From Nonomuraea zeae (GTDB lineage Bacteria; Actinomycetota; Actinomycetes; Streptosporangiales; Streptosporangiaceae), in the NCBI RefSeq assembly GCF_005889725.1, contig NZ_VCKX01000114.1, positions 1 through 34,945 on the forward strand: 34,945 nucleotides of DNA, written 5' to 3'. The notes under the pieces were generated by a model that saw only the letters and a program-made list of their open reading frames with translations, did not search any database and was not told the origin of the DNA. Numbering within the stretch: position 1 is the first letter of the stretch; each line of letters opens with the position of its first letter. This document shows, piece by piece, positions 15,630-23,651 of this stretch. The position numbers and the translations under genes are program-made.

Positions 15630-16796
15630 TCACGCAACGCCCCGCGTACCCGATGACGGCAGCCCTGCCGGCACCCTCCGATCTTCCAGGTGCCGGACGG
15701 CGAGTTGCGCGGCGGCGATTCCGACCTCGGCCAGCAGCCCGGGCGCGGCGGACTGGTCGGTGGCCACGGCGAGGGTGTGGCCCCGGCTGACGGCCGGGCG
15801 GTCGTGCCAGGTCGTCCCGGGCAGGTCGACGGCCCCGGTGCAGTGCGTGCGGAGGGCGCTGCGCCGCCACCGCACCGCGGCGCGCCAGCCGGGCCACGCC
15901 TGGTCGAGAAGATGCTGTACGCGGCGCTCGGCGTCGGCCTTCCGCTCGCCCGGAGCGCAGGCGGCGGAGATCTGGACGAGTTCGTGCCCGGGCGGAGCCA
16001 AGCTGGGGTCGGCGAGACTGTAGCGGGCGGCGTAGATCCGGTCGTCAAGGTCCAGCACCCGGAACCAGTCCGGGCCGCCGCCCGCCCGCAACCCCAGGTC
16101 GACGGTTGCCACGCGGGCGCTGGGCCAGGTGAGCGAGCCGTCCCCGGTCAGCTGACGCGCCGTGGCCAGGCTGGTGGCCAGGATCGCCGGGCCCGCAGGC
16201 GGGGCGGGCACCCGGGCCTGGGTACGTATCTCCGCGCCGAGGCCCGCGGCCCGCTCGGCGAGAAGACCGACCAGAGTGGACCACCCCCCGATCACGTACC
16301 GGACGCCGCCGGCGAACGCCCGGCGAAGGCGCTCCTGGGCGAACGCGGCCGACAGCCGCCCCGGGTCGTGGTCGAAGGTGAAGATGAAGGCCACTCCGAT
16401 GATCGCCTCCGCCGTCCTGGCCTCGACGTGCCGCAGCAGCCACGCGCGCAACGACTCCCCGGCCGGCGCCTCAGCAGGCAGCGCGGCGATCGCCCGGCCG
16501 GGGTCGTCCGGCCACGGACCGAGCCGCCCTCCGGCCCGGACGAGGCCGGCAGCACGCGGCGCCTCCGCGACGGGCGGGGTGAGGCCGCGACGCTCCAGCC
16601 ACGCCCACCATGACCCGTCCACGTAGATCGCGTGCGGACCGGCGTTGGCCCGGAAGGGAGCCGCCAGCGTGCGTCCCCGCCCCCCGGGCCGGGAGCTCGC
16701 CTCGGCGACGCTCACCCGCCAGCCACGTTCGGCCGCCTCGATGGCGGCGGTGAGCCCGGTCAAGCCGGCGCCGACGATATGCAGGTCTGGTTTCAC
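15630..16796 (-). CDS. FAD-dependent amine-oxidase/phytoene-desaturase-like oxidoreductase
   Basis: The product has 388 residues from a GTG start at 16796 with GAGAGG upstream. The N-terminal dinucleotide-binding motif is HIVGAGLTGLTAAIEA, followed by the VSVAEASSRPGGRGRT segment (E-x7-GGR type), as in amine oxidases and CrtI-type desaturases. RYVIGGWSTLVGLLAERAAG matches the CrtI-family GG(M/W)xxLxxxL region, and the C-terminal SRGHTLAVATDQSAAPGLLA is the second FAD contact. It is about 100 residues shorter than a true CrtI. It may act on an isoprenoid, given the neighbouring terpene synthase, but this is inference. Divergent from the ECF sigma factor. Confidence 0.85.
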   Translation of the reverse strand: MKPDLHIVGAGLTGLTAAIEAAERGWRVSVAEASSRPGGRGRTLAAPFRANAGPHAIYVDGSWWAWLERRGLTPPVAEAPRAAGLVRAGGRLGPWPDDPGRAIAALPAEAPAGESLRAWLLRHVEARTAEAIIGVAFIFTFDHDPGRLSAAFAQERLRRAFAGGVRYVIGGWSTLVGLLAERAAGLGAEIRTQARVPAPPAGPAILATSLATARQLTGDGSLTWPSARVATVDLGLRAGGGPDWFRVLDLDDRIYAARYSLADPSLAPPGHELVQISAACAPGERKADAERRVQHLLDQAWPGWRAAVRWRRSALRTHCTGAVDLPGTTWHDRPAVSRGHTLAVATDQSAAPGLLAEVGIAAAQLAVRHLEDRRVPAGLPSSGTRGVA

Positions 16797-16840
16797 AAGA
16801 CAGGCCTCTCTGTGGTGTCCTCCTGCCGAAAAGGTGGCGG

Positions 16841-16868
16841 GGAACCCGCGAAAGGTTCCTGCTAATCT
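16841..16868 (+). promoter_or_regulatory. ECF-type autoregulated promoter candidate with GGAACC/GGTTCC repeat
   Basis: GGAAC at 16841-16845, the usual ECF sigma -35 core, is 17 bp from TAATCT at 16863-16868. The GTG start of the sigma factor is 7 nt further on, so the mRNA may be leaderless. The -35 is one arm of an inverted repeat, GGAACC-cgcgaaa-GGTTCC (16841-16859), which offers a GGAACC in both directions and may link the divergent FAD gene to the same control. Confidence 0.5.
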
Positions 16869-16875
16869 TCCCGGC

Positions 16876-17367
16876 GTGGACCCCGAGATCGTCGCCGCTG
16901 CTCAGCAGGGGGACGCGCTCGCGCTGGACCGGCTGATCGACGAGCTGGCACCATACGTGCGCCGATTGTGCGCCCGGATCGCTCCGGCCGCGGCCGACGA
17001 CGCGGCGCAGGAGGCTCTGCTGGAAATCTTCCGTGGCCTGCCCTCGCTGCGCGCCCCCGAGGCGATCATCACCTGGGTACGGTCGGTCACCGTCCGGACG
17101 GCGACCCGGCTCGCCCACCGCCACGACGTCGAGATCGCCACGGAGGAAACGCTCGCAGGCCACCCCACCGCCTCCCCGGAAGGACTCGTGGACATCGATG
17201 ACGCGCTGGCGCGGCTGCCGCTCTCACAACGCGTGGTGCTGATCCTGCGTACCCGGGAAGGACTCAGCGAACAAGAGATCGCCACCACGCTGGGGATCCC
17301 GGCAGGAACCGTGAAATCCCGCCTGCACCGAGCCAGAGCCGCATTCCGGGAGGTGTGGGACTCGTGA
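16876..17367 (+). CDS. ECF-type RNA polymerase sigma factor
   Basis: The product has 163 residues from GTG 16876. Sigma region 2 spans about residues 14-80 (LDRLIDELAPYVRRLCARIA, ADDAAQEALLEIFRGLPSLR) and region 4 about 105-158 (LPLSQRVVLILRTREGLSEQ, EIATTLGIPAGTVKSRLHRA); region 3 is absent, as in ECF sigmas. No transmembrane or zinc anti-sigma factor follows. Instead the stop overlaps by 4 nt the start of an SRPBCC-domain gene, which suggests that protein may be the partner or sensor. The start is supported by the -10 spacing and the family-like N-terminus. Confidence 0.9.
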   Translation: MDPEIVAAAQQGDALALDRLIDELAPYVRRLCARIAPAAADDAAQEALLEIFRGLPSLRAPEAIITWVRSVTVRTATRLAHRHDVEIATEETLAGHPTASPEGLVDIDDALARLPLSQRVVLILRTREGLSEQEIATTLGIPAGTVKSRLHRARAAFREVWDS

Positions 17368-17834
17368 CGCATCCCGAGCTCGACCCGATCGACCGCCTCG
17401 CCGTCCTGGCGGCCGCCCTGCCCGGCGCCACCGTCGGTCAGCGCCGCATCGCCGCCCCCTTCGACACGGTATGGCGGGTCATCGCAGACCTGGAGAACTC
17501 CACCCCCCGCTACGAACCCGGTGTCGCCCAGGTCCGTGTCATCGAGCAGCGCGGCGAGTTCCTGCGCGTGCTGGTGCGGGACACCGCCGGCGGTGAGGAC
17601 ACGATGGACGCCAGGCTCCGGCCGGGCTGGTGCCTGATGCAATCCGCCACCATCGTCATCGCCTTCGCCGCCCGCCGCGTGGGCGAGGAGACCTTGCTGG
17701 CGCACCTGGAACACCAGCGCGACCGCACCCCGGCGCCCGGCCCGAGCGAGTCGCAGCTCCACCGCGCCGCCCTCGCGAAGATCGACCGGGAACTCCACAC
17801 CATCGAAAAGCTCGCCACCCGCCCTGAGCATTGA
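17364..17834 (+). CDS. SRPBCC (START-like) domain protein
   Basis: The product has 156 residues from a GTG at 17364 overlapping the sigma factor stop by 4 nt (GTGA), with GGGAGGTG upstream. The pattern QRRIAAPFDTVWRVIADLEN, the middle strands VAQVRVIEQRGEFLRVLVRD, and the long C-terminal helix containing ALAKIDRELHTIEKLA fit the polyketide-cyclase/START-like fold, which encloses a hydrophobic ligand cavity. No catalytic residues can be assigned. Because it is translationally coupled to the ECF sigma and no anti-sigma gene is seen, a ligand-responsive control role is possible. A simple enzyme or lipid-binding role is the alternative. Confidence 0.8.
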   Translation: MTHPELDPIDRLAVLAAALPGATVGQRRIAAPFDTVWRVIADLENSTPRYEPGVAQVRVIEQRGEFLRVLVRDTAGGEDTMDARLRPGWCLMQSATIVIAFAARRVGEETLLAHLEHQRDRTPAPGPSESQLHRAALAKIDRELHTIEKLATRPEH

Positions 17835-17947
17835 GCCCCGGGGTAGCCGGAGAGCACGGCGTGACGCTGTCAAAGAGATGGTCACGAGCGGGCGAGGGTA
17901 CCGGCTGGTGGTGGCGGAGCGGGGTCGCCAGCGGGAAGGCCGGATGC

Positions 17948-19744
17948 ATGGCAGACCTTCCTTTTGGTGATCGGGCGGACTTCGAGGCCGCCGACCGCGG
18001 ATTCGTGGCCGCGCTCAGCCCCGCGGTGGTCAAGACCGACGGCCGGGTCGTGTGGGACACCGACTCCTACGGCTTCCTGGCGCAGGAGTGCCCCGACAGC
18101 GCGCATCCCAGCCTGTGGCGGCAGGGGCAGCTGTGCGTCAAACAGGGTCTGTACGAGGTGACCGGCGGCATCTATCAGGTACGCGGCCTGGACCTGTCGA
18201 ACATGACCCTGATCGAGGGCGACGAGGGCGTCGTCGTGGTCGACCCGCTGCTGTCCGTCGAATGCGCGGCGGCCGGGCTGAAGCTCTATCGCGACCAGCG
18301 GGGCGACCGCCCGGTCACCGCGGTCATCTACACCCACTCCCACGCCGACCACTTCGGCGGGGTGCGCGGCGTCACCGACGGCAGCGTGCCGATCCTGGCG
18401 CCGGCCGGGTTCCTGGAACACGCGGTGTCGGAGAACGTCTACGCCGGCACCGCGATGAACCGGCGGGCCACCTACATGTACGGCCCCGCCCTGCCCCGCT
18501 CGCCCGAGGGCCAGATCGGCACCGGGCTGGGCATGACCACCTCGACCGGCACCATCTCCCTCATCCCGCCGAGCAAGGACATCACGCACACCGGGCAGGA
18601 GGAGACGATCGACGGAATACGCATCGTCTTCCAGCTCACCCCGGGCACCGAGGCGCCGGCGGAGATGAACTTCCTCCTGCCCGACCGCCGGGCGCTGTGC
18701 ATGGCCGAGAACGCCACCCACAACCAGCACAATATCCTCACCCTGCGCGGCGCCCTGGTGCGCGACACCCGCATCTGGGCGCGCTACCTGACCGAGGCGA
18801 TCGCCCTGTTCGCGGACCAGGCCGACGTCGTCTTCGCCTCGCACCACTGGCCCACCTGGGGCCGGGAGAACATCGTCACGTTCCTGTCGCAGCAGCGCGA
18901 CATGTACGCCTACATGCACGACCAGACGCTGCGGATGATGAACAAGGGCATGACCGGCACCGAGATCGCCGAGGCCATGCGGATGCCGCCCGCGCTGGAG
19001 CAGGCATGGCACACCCACGGCTACTACGGCTCGGTCAGCCACAACGTCAAGGCCATCTACCAGCGCTACCTCGGCTGGTTCGACGGCAACCCGGCCCACC
19101 TGTGGGAACATCCGCCGGTCGAGCAGGCGCGCCGCTACGTCGAGTGCATGGGCGGACGCGAGGGCGTCCTCGCCTTCGCCCGCCGCTACATCGACGACGG
19201 CGACCTGCGTTTCGCCGCCTCGCTGCTCAACGACGCCGTCTTCGCCGACGAGCACGACAGCCAGGCGCGCTCGATGCTCGCCGAGGTCTACACCCGGCTC
19301 GGCCAGGGCGCCGAGAACGGCACGTGGCGCAACTTCTACCTCGTCGGCGCACTGGAGCTGACCGGCGACGCCGTACCCCCCACCCTCGACACCACCTCGC
19401 CGGAGATGCTCGACGCCCTGACCGTCGAGCAGATCTTCGACTCCCTGGCCATCCGCATCGACGGCCCCCAGGCGTGGACCGAGAGCCTGGCCATCGACTG
19501 GCACCTGACCGACCTGAACCAGCGCCACCGCACCACCCTGTCCAACGGCGTGCTCATCCACCAGGCCGACCCGCCGCCCCAGCCGGCGGACCTGACGCTC
19601 ACGCTCACCAAGCCGCAACTGCTCGGCCTGCTCACCGGCCGGCCGGCCGACGGCATCGAGCACGAAGGCGACATGGACGTCCTGCACCGCCTGACCGCCG
19701 TGCTGGAAGAGCCGGATCCCGCGTTCGCGATCGTGACGCCGTAG
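17948..19744 (+). CDS. Metallo-beta-lactamase-fold alkyl sulfatase (SdsA1/BDS1-like)
   Basis: The product is 598 residues. The zinc motif THSHADHFGG gives His130, His132, Asp134 and His135. Further family signatures are the MAENATHNQHNILTLRGALV segment and FASHHWPTWG in the metal centre region, the helical dimerisation domain (about 370-470), and an SCP2-like C-terminal domain (about 480-598). These enzymes hydrolyse alkyl sulfates such as SDS to alcohol and sulfate. No signal peptide is seen, whereas Pseudomonas SdsA1 is secreted, so this one probably works inside the cell. The ATG follows GGAAGG. It lies 113 bp after the SRPBCC gene; a sulfate/anion transporter of the SulP family follows on the opposite strand. 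Confidence 0.93.
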   Translation: MADLPFGDRADFEAADRGFVAALSPAVVKTDGRVVWDTDSYGFLAQECPDSAHPSLWRQGQLCVKQGLYEVTGGIYQVRGLDLSNMTLIEGDEGVVVVDPLLSVECAAAGLKLYRDQRGDRPVTAVIYTHSHADHFGGVRGVTDGSVPILAPAGFLEHAVSENVYAGTAMNRRATYMYGPALPRSPEGQIGTGLGMTTSTGTISLIPPSKDITHTGQEETIDGIRIVFQLTPGTEAPAEMNFLLPDRRALCMAENATHNQHNILTLRGALVRDTRIWARYLTEAIALFADQADVVFASHHWPTWGRENIVTFLSQQRDMYAYMHDQTLRMMNKGMTGTEIAEAMRMPPALEQAWHTHGYYGSVSHNVKAIYQRYLGWFDGNPAHLWEHPPVEQARRYVECMGGREGVLAFARRYIDDGDLRFAASLLNDAVFADEHDSQARSMLAEVYTRLGQGAENGTWRNFYLVGALELTGDAVPPTLDTTSPEMLDALTVEQIFDSLAIRIDGPQAWTESLAIDWHLTDLNQRHRTTLSNGVLIHQADPPPQPADLTLTLTKPQLLGLLTGRPADGIEHEGDMDVLHRLTAVLEEPDPAFAIVTP

Positions 19745-19746
19745 CC

Positions 19747-20421
19747 CTACGCCAGCAGGCCGCGCAGGCCCTTGGCGAGGAACAGCAGGCTGAAGCTCAG
19801 CAGCAGGAGCAGCATGAGGGCGCCGTTGTGCTGGATCAGCCAGCCGCGCATGCGGTGGAGCAGCTGGTCGCCGCCTGCGCGGAGCGCGGTGACATAGGGG
19901 ACGAGCACGCCGATGCTGCCGATGACGACGAACACGGCGGCGAGGACGAGCTGCCGGCCGAGGGGCAGGGGCTCGTCGGCTACGGCGAGGGCGCCGCCGG
20001 CCAGGGAGGCCAGGTTGACCGGGTTGGCCACGATCAGCATGGCCGCCACCCCGATGATCTTGGGAGTGGTCAGCGTGTCCATGGCCGCGATCCAGCGGGG
20101 CGCCTCCGGGGCGGCGCTCTGCTTGCGGCGGGCGGCCCTGCGGATGCCGGCGACGGCCAGCAGGAGCAGGAGCACGCCGATGAGCAGGGCGAGCCAGCTG
20201 ACCCAAGCGGGCCTGGCGTGGCCGGTGGCGCCGGCGGCGCCCAGCAGGATGATGAGGACGAGCAGCACCACCCAGCTCATGATCAGCCAGGTGACCTCGA
20301 ACAGCAGGGCCTTGGCGCGGCCGTTCGCGCTGATCAGCAGGGCGATGACGGCCACCACCGGGAACGGCGAGACGATCAGGCCCAGGGTGTAGGGCAGCAT
20401 GTCGGCGAACGCCTTACCCAT
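19747..20421 (-). CDS. GAP-family membrane protein (Sap/sulfolipid-addressing type)
   Basis: The product has 224 residues with about six membrane segments (LPYTLGLIVSPFPVVAVIAL, WLIMSWVVLLVLIILLG, AVFVVIGSIGVLVPYVTAL, ALMLLLLLSFSLLFLAKGL). The VSPFPVVAVIALL opening and the TPKIIGVAAMLIVANPVNLA middle motif are typical of the GAP family, named in mycobacteria for lipid/peptidoglycolipid addressing. The ATG at 20421 is chosen because GGGAGAG is spaced 5 nt from it. It starts 8 nt before the end of the SulP gene (overlap ATGGGTAA), so translation is coupled to the transporter. Convergent with the sulfatase, 2 bp apart. Confidence 0.88.
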   Translation of the reverse strand: MGKAFADMLPYTLGLIVSPFPVVAVIALLISANGRAKALLFEVTWLIMSWVVLLVLIILLGAAGATGHARPAWVSWLALLIGVLLLLLAVAGIRRAARRKQSAAPEAPRWIAAMDTLTTPKIIGVAAMLIVANPVNLASLAGGALAVADEPLPLGRQLVLAAVFVVIGSIGVLVPYVTALRAGGDQLLHRMRGWLIQHNGALMLLLLLSFSLLFLAKGLRGLLA

Positions 20422-22033
20422 GATCACTCTCCCGGTAGGCGGCGGCTGCGGCCTCGTTGGAGTCGTAGAAGGTGAGCCCGGTCAGGCCGTAGTGGGCCAG
20501 CAGGTGGCGCAGCGATGTGGTGGCGCGGGAGACGGCGAAGGTGACGCCGCGTTCTCGCAGGGTGCCGGCGGTTTCGCGGAGGGCCGCCGCACCGGTGGTA
20601 TCGACGTCGGAGATGGCCTCGGCGTCCAGGACGATCCACCGGGCGCCCCGGTCGGCCAGGTGGGTGATCTCGGCTTTGAAGGTGTCGGCGTTGGCGAAGA
20701 AGAGCTGGCTCTCGAAGCGGTAGACGGCCAGAGCGCCTTCGGCCGGGCCGCGGATGTAGCGGCCGTGCTCGCCCGGCCGAAGGGTGGCGGTGCTGGGCCG
20801 GGAGGCACGCCGTACGACGTCCACCGCCGACAGCAGGAAGGCGATGATGACCGCGGTGAGCGAGCCGAGCACGGGCACGCCGAGCAGGCAGACGACGGCG
20901 ATCCAGAATTCGGAGCGGCGCAGCCGCCACAGCTCGGCCAGCCTGCCCGCGTCGATGAGCCGGATGACGGCGACGGCGACGATGCCGGCCAGGGCCGCGT
21001 TCGGCAGGTAGGCGAGCGCGCCGGAGAAGAACGCGACCAGGACGGCCACCACGATCGCGCAGACGGCGCTGGGGATCTGGGAGCGGGAGCCGGTGGCGTC
21101 CATGGCGGCGGTACGCGAGGCGCTGGAGCCGACGGTCATCGACTGGGTGAGCCCGGCGGCGACGTTGGCCAGGCCGAAGGCACGCAACTCGGTGTCGGCG
21201 TCGAGCCGGTAGTGGTGCTGTTCGGCGTAGCGGCGCGCGGTGAGCAGGCCGTCGGCCAGGGTGACGGCGCAGATGGCGATGGCGCCGGGGATGAGCGCGG
21301 CCCACTGGCCGAGCGCGACCTGCGGCCAGTGCGGGACCGGCAGCCCGGACGGGACGTGGCCGAGCACCGAGACGCCGCGGGTGTCGAGCCCGGCCCAGGC
21401 CACGACCGCGGTGGCGGCCACCAGGGCGATCAGCGGGCCGGGCAGCGCGGGAGCGAGCCTGCGCAGAGCGATGATCACGGCCATGGTGGCGGCGCCGACG
21501 ACGACGCTCCACGGGTGCGCCTGCGGGATCTTGGTGATGATCTCCCACAGCTCGGGGAAGAACCGTTCGGCCGTGGTGTGGATGCCGAGGATCTTCTTGA
21601 TCTGGCTGGTGAGGATCTCGACGGCCAGGCCGGCGATGAAGCCGACCAGGACGGGCTCGGACAGGAAGTTGGCCAGGAAGCCCAGCTTGAAGGCGTAGAA
21701 CAGCAGGAACACCACCGCGCAGACGAGCGCCTGGGCGTAGGCGAGCTCGGCGTACTGCGGGCTGCCGGGGCGGGCGCCGATCGCGACCAGCAGCGAGGCG
21801 ATGAGCGCGGCGATGGGCGCGTCCGGGCTGGCGACGAGCTGGCGGGAGGAGCAGAGCAGCGCGAACACCAGCATCGGCACGATGGCGGCGTACAGGCCGA
21901 CGACCGGCGGCAGCCCGGCGATCTGCGCGTAGCCGATGTTGAGCGGGATGGCCAGCGCCGCCAGCGTGACCCCCGCGGTGATCTCCCGGGGCCAGCTCAG
22001 CGGGCCGCGCATACCCGCGGCGAGCCAGGTCAC
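20414..22033 (-). CDS. SulP-family anion transporter with C-terminal STAS domain
   Basis: The product has 539 residues from a GTG. The N-terminal helix 1 region ITAGVTLAALAIPLNIGYAQ and IAGLPPVVGLYAAIVPMLVF match the SulP signature. About 10-14 membrane segments follow to residue ~400, including the SRSQIPSAVCAIVVA and GALAYLPNAALAGIV stretches. A STAS domain covers about 430-535 (WIVLDAEAISDVDTTGAAAL, with a Thr where some anti-sigma antagonists have the phospho-Ser). The substrate could be sulfate, bicarbonate or another anion. It overlaps the GAP-family gene by 8 nt. The transporter may use the sulfate released by the nearby alkyl sulfatase, which is convergent and separately regulated. 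Confidence 0.92.
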   Translation of the reverse strand: MTWLAAGMRGPLSWPREITAGVTLAALAIPLNIGYAQIAGLPPVVGLYAAIVPMLVFALLCSSRQLVASPDAPIAALIASLLVAIGARPGSPQYAELAYAQALVCAVVFLLFYAFKLGFLANFLSEPVLVGFIAGLAVEILTSQIKKILGIHTTAERFFPELWEIITKIPQAHPWSVVVGAATMAVIIALRRLAPALPGPLIALVAATAVVAWAGLDTRGVSVLGHVPSGLPVPHWPQVALGQWAALIPGAIAICAVTLADGLLTARRYAEQHHYRLDADTELRAFGLANVAAGLTQSMTVGSSASRTAAMDATGSRSQIPSAVCAIVVAVLVAFFSGALAYLPNAALAGIVAVAVIRLIDAGRLAELWRLRRSEFWIAVVCLLGVPVLGSLTAVIIAFLLSAVDVVRRASRPSTATLRPGEHGRYIRGPAEGALAVYRFESQLFFANADTFKAEITHLADRGARWIVLDAEAISDVDTTGAAALRETAGTLRERGVTFAVSRATTSLRHLLAHYGLTGLTFYDSNEAAAAAYRESDHG

Positions 22034-22289
22034 GGCAGCGGCCTGCCCGGCTGCTGGACGGGCGGTGCCACGCCGGTGGCCGGTGGCGCGAACCTCACCG
22101 CCATGACCGTTTCCGGACTGATCGCCACGGACAAGGCGAAAGCCAGCGCCTCCCCAGCGACCCCACCCGTACCACTCCTCCCAGTTGCGAGTGTCGTACC
22201 CTTGCTGACCTGGGATGATGCTTGACGATCTCGCCGGCTTCCCCGGGAGTGGGCTCGGCTACGAGCCAGGCCCCATGCTCGGCGAGGTA
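22034..22289 (-). other. 256-bp gap between DoxX and SulP genes, with possible remnants
   Basis: Directly after the DoxX stop, in the same frame, the sequence continues with protein-like YLAEHGAWLVAEPTPGEAGE before becoming non-coding; this may be a leftover C-terminal fragment. Just before SulP a 24-codon frame (22104 to 22030) overlaps the SulP GTG by 4 nt and could be a leader peptide. Neither is convincing alone. No operator or terminator is clear. Confidence 0.3.
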
Positions 22290-22865
22290 TCAGAATTGCA
22301 CGTTGGTCATCGTGTACCACGTCGGCACGAATGTCAGCAGGACCACCGCGCCGAGGACCGCGAACGACCAGAGTGCCCGTGAGGTGGTGATGCTCGCGGG
22401 CGCGACGGGCCTCAGCTTCCCTCGTCCGGCTGTGATGACCGCCGCGACGCCTCCGAGCAGGAGGTTCGCGGGCACCAACGCGTACTCGCCGCGCACGATG
22501 TGAAAACCGGCCGCGAGGATCATCGTCAGGGTCAGGCCGGCGGCGGCGAGCGGCGTCAGCATCGGCTTGACCCGCGCCATCGCCGGCAGGATCAGCCCCA
22601 CACCGCCCAGCACCTCACAGACCCCGATGAAGACGATCAGGGGCTGCGGCACCGCGGCGTACCAAGCCACGGCCCGAGGCGCTGCCGCATACAGAGCCTC
22701 GTCGTACAACAGCACCTTGCCGAATCCGCTGCCGGCGAAGAAGAAGCCGAACAACGCTTGGAGTGACCAGAGTACGCCGTTGAGCGTGAACCTCATTGTG
22801 CGCTTCTCGGGCTGCTGCTTCGTGCTCTTGACATCGCGCAGGTTGTCGCTGACGTGCTGGTTCAT
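22290..22865 (-). CDS. DoxX-family integral membrane protein
   Basis: The product has 191 residues. About 23 hydrophilic residues precede MRFTLNGVLWSLQALFGFFF; an ATG at 22796 is an alternative start and neither has a strong ribosome-binding site. Four helices follow: WSLQALFGFFFAGSGFGKVL, PLIVFIGVCEVLGGVGLILP, LTPLAAAGLTLTMILAAGFH and the C-terminal LWSFAVLGAVVLLTFVPTWY. The FxxGxxKxxG-like pattern of helix 1 and the FIGVCEVLGGVGLILP segment are DoxX hallmarks. Function unknown; it may join a redox or quinone-linked complex. Confidence 0.87.
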   Translation of the reverse strand: MNQHVSDNLRDVKSTKQQPEKRTMRFTLNGVLWSLQALFGFFFAGSGFGKVLLYDEALYAAAPRAVAWYAAVPQPLIVFIGVCEVLGGVGLILPAMARVKPMLTPLAAAGLTLTMILAAGFHIVRGEYALVPANLLLGGVAAVITAGRGKLRPVAPASITTSRALWSFAVLGAVVLLTFVPTWYTMTNVQF

Positions 22866-23039
22866 GTTCTGCCACTGCCTTTCTCATCGGGTTGGTCGAC
22901 CCGTGCCAGAGCTCCGGGGCGTGCTTTGGAAAGCTGCTCCTGGCGGATTCCCCGCTGGGAACCCTGATGTACTCGATCTCGAAAGGGGCGCTGAGGGCCC
23001 TCGGCTCGACGCGGGCGAGTCTCGCTGCGTCGTCGGCGT

Positions 23040-23396
23040 TCAGCGGTCTTGAAGCAGTCCGAGTACGTTGCCGTCGGGGTCGGTGACGGTGGCCGTCAGG
23101 CGGCCGCCGCCGACGTCGTGTGCGGCCTCCTTCACGGTGGCCCCCGCGGCGGTCAGCTCGGCCAGCTTCGCCGCGATGTCCGACACGTGCCAGTACGCCA
23201 CCGGAACGGTCATGCCCTGCGGCCCGCCGCCCGGCACCAGGCCGATGTGCTGGCCCCCAGCCTCGAAGCCGACGTAGTAGGACGAGTCGGCCATCGGCTC
23301 CACGCCGAGCAGGGCCGCGTACACCGCCTTGGCCTTCGCCAGGTCGGACACCGGGTGCAGGACGGTCGTGATGCCCTGGGTGGACGAGCCGGTCAT
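23040..23396 (-). CDS. VOC-family (glyoxalase/bleomycin-resistance-like) protein
   Basis: The product has 118 residues, one VOC module pair. The ATG at 23396 follows AGGAGTGACC. It contains GITTVLHPVSDLAKAKAVYA at the N-terminus, then YYVGFEAGGQHIGLVPGGGP and the typical ending TVTDPDGNVLGLLQ. Likely metal-site residues are the N-terminal His and the QHIGL region, but without a clear Glu at the end position, so a catalytic role is uncertain. Such proteins act in the cytoplasm as lyases, dioxygenases or binding proteins. Operator-like repeats lie just upstream. Confidence 0.88.
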   Translation of the reverse strand: MTGSSTQGITTVLHPVSDLAKAKAVYAALLGVEPMADSSYYVGFEAGGQHIGLVPGGGPQGMTVPVAYWHVSDIAAKLAELTAAGATVKEAAHDVGGGRLTATVTDPDGNVLGLLQDR

Positions 23397-23414
23397 GGTC
23401 ACTCCTGACGTCGT

Positions 23415-23430
23415 GGGTCGCGATCGACCC
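23415..23430. promoter_or_regulatory. GGGTCG-CGAT-CGACCC inverted repeat before VOC gene
   Basis: Six-bp arms flank a 4-bp spacer 19 bp upstream of the VOC start codon. A less perfect CTGTG/CACAG repeat follows at about 23431-23448. These may be an operator. The remaining 23449-23651 stretch holds no gene I can support. Confidence 0.4.
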
Positions 23431-23651
23431 GCTGTGTTCGTGTTCACAGCTTGGCTCCGAGGCAGGTCGGGCCACATCCGTGCTGACCACGGAACCGTCC
23501 ACGGATCGGCGGCACGGAATTCCACGGCCACGGGGCGGTCTTCGACGCGATGCTCGCACCCGGCCAGGGGGTGAGCAGGGCCGGCGGGAACCCCGATCCC
23601 CGTCCGCCGTGGCCGGGATCGTCCCCATCGTGCGGGTGTCCCACGCCGGTC

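Noticed and set aside
12275..16796. Complete terpenoid or carotenoid gene cluster
   Set aside because: No prenyl diphosphate synthase, phytoene synthase, P450 or cyclase partner is adjacent; only a lone terpene synthase, a CrtI-like FAD protein and a distant carotenoid oxygenase are present.
20399..22225. Very long open frame on the plus strand across the SulP gene
   Set aside because: It is antisense to a clear SulP/STAS protein, has a Gly/Gln/Asp/Arg-rich low-complexity translation and no recognisable domain; this is the usual GC-rich shadow.
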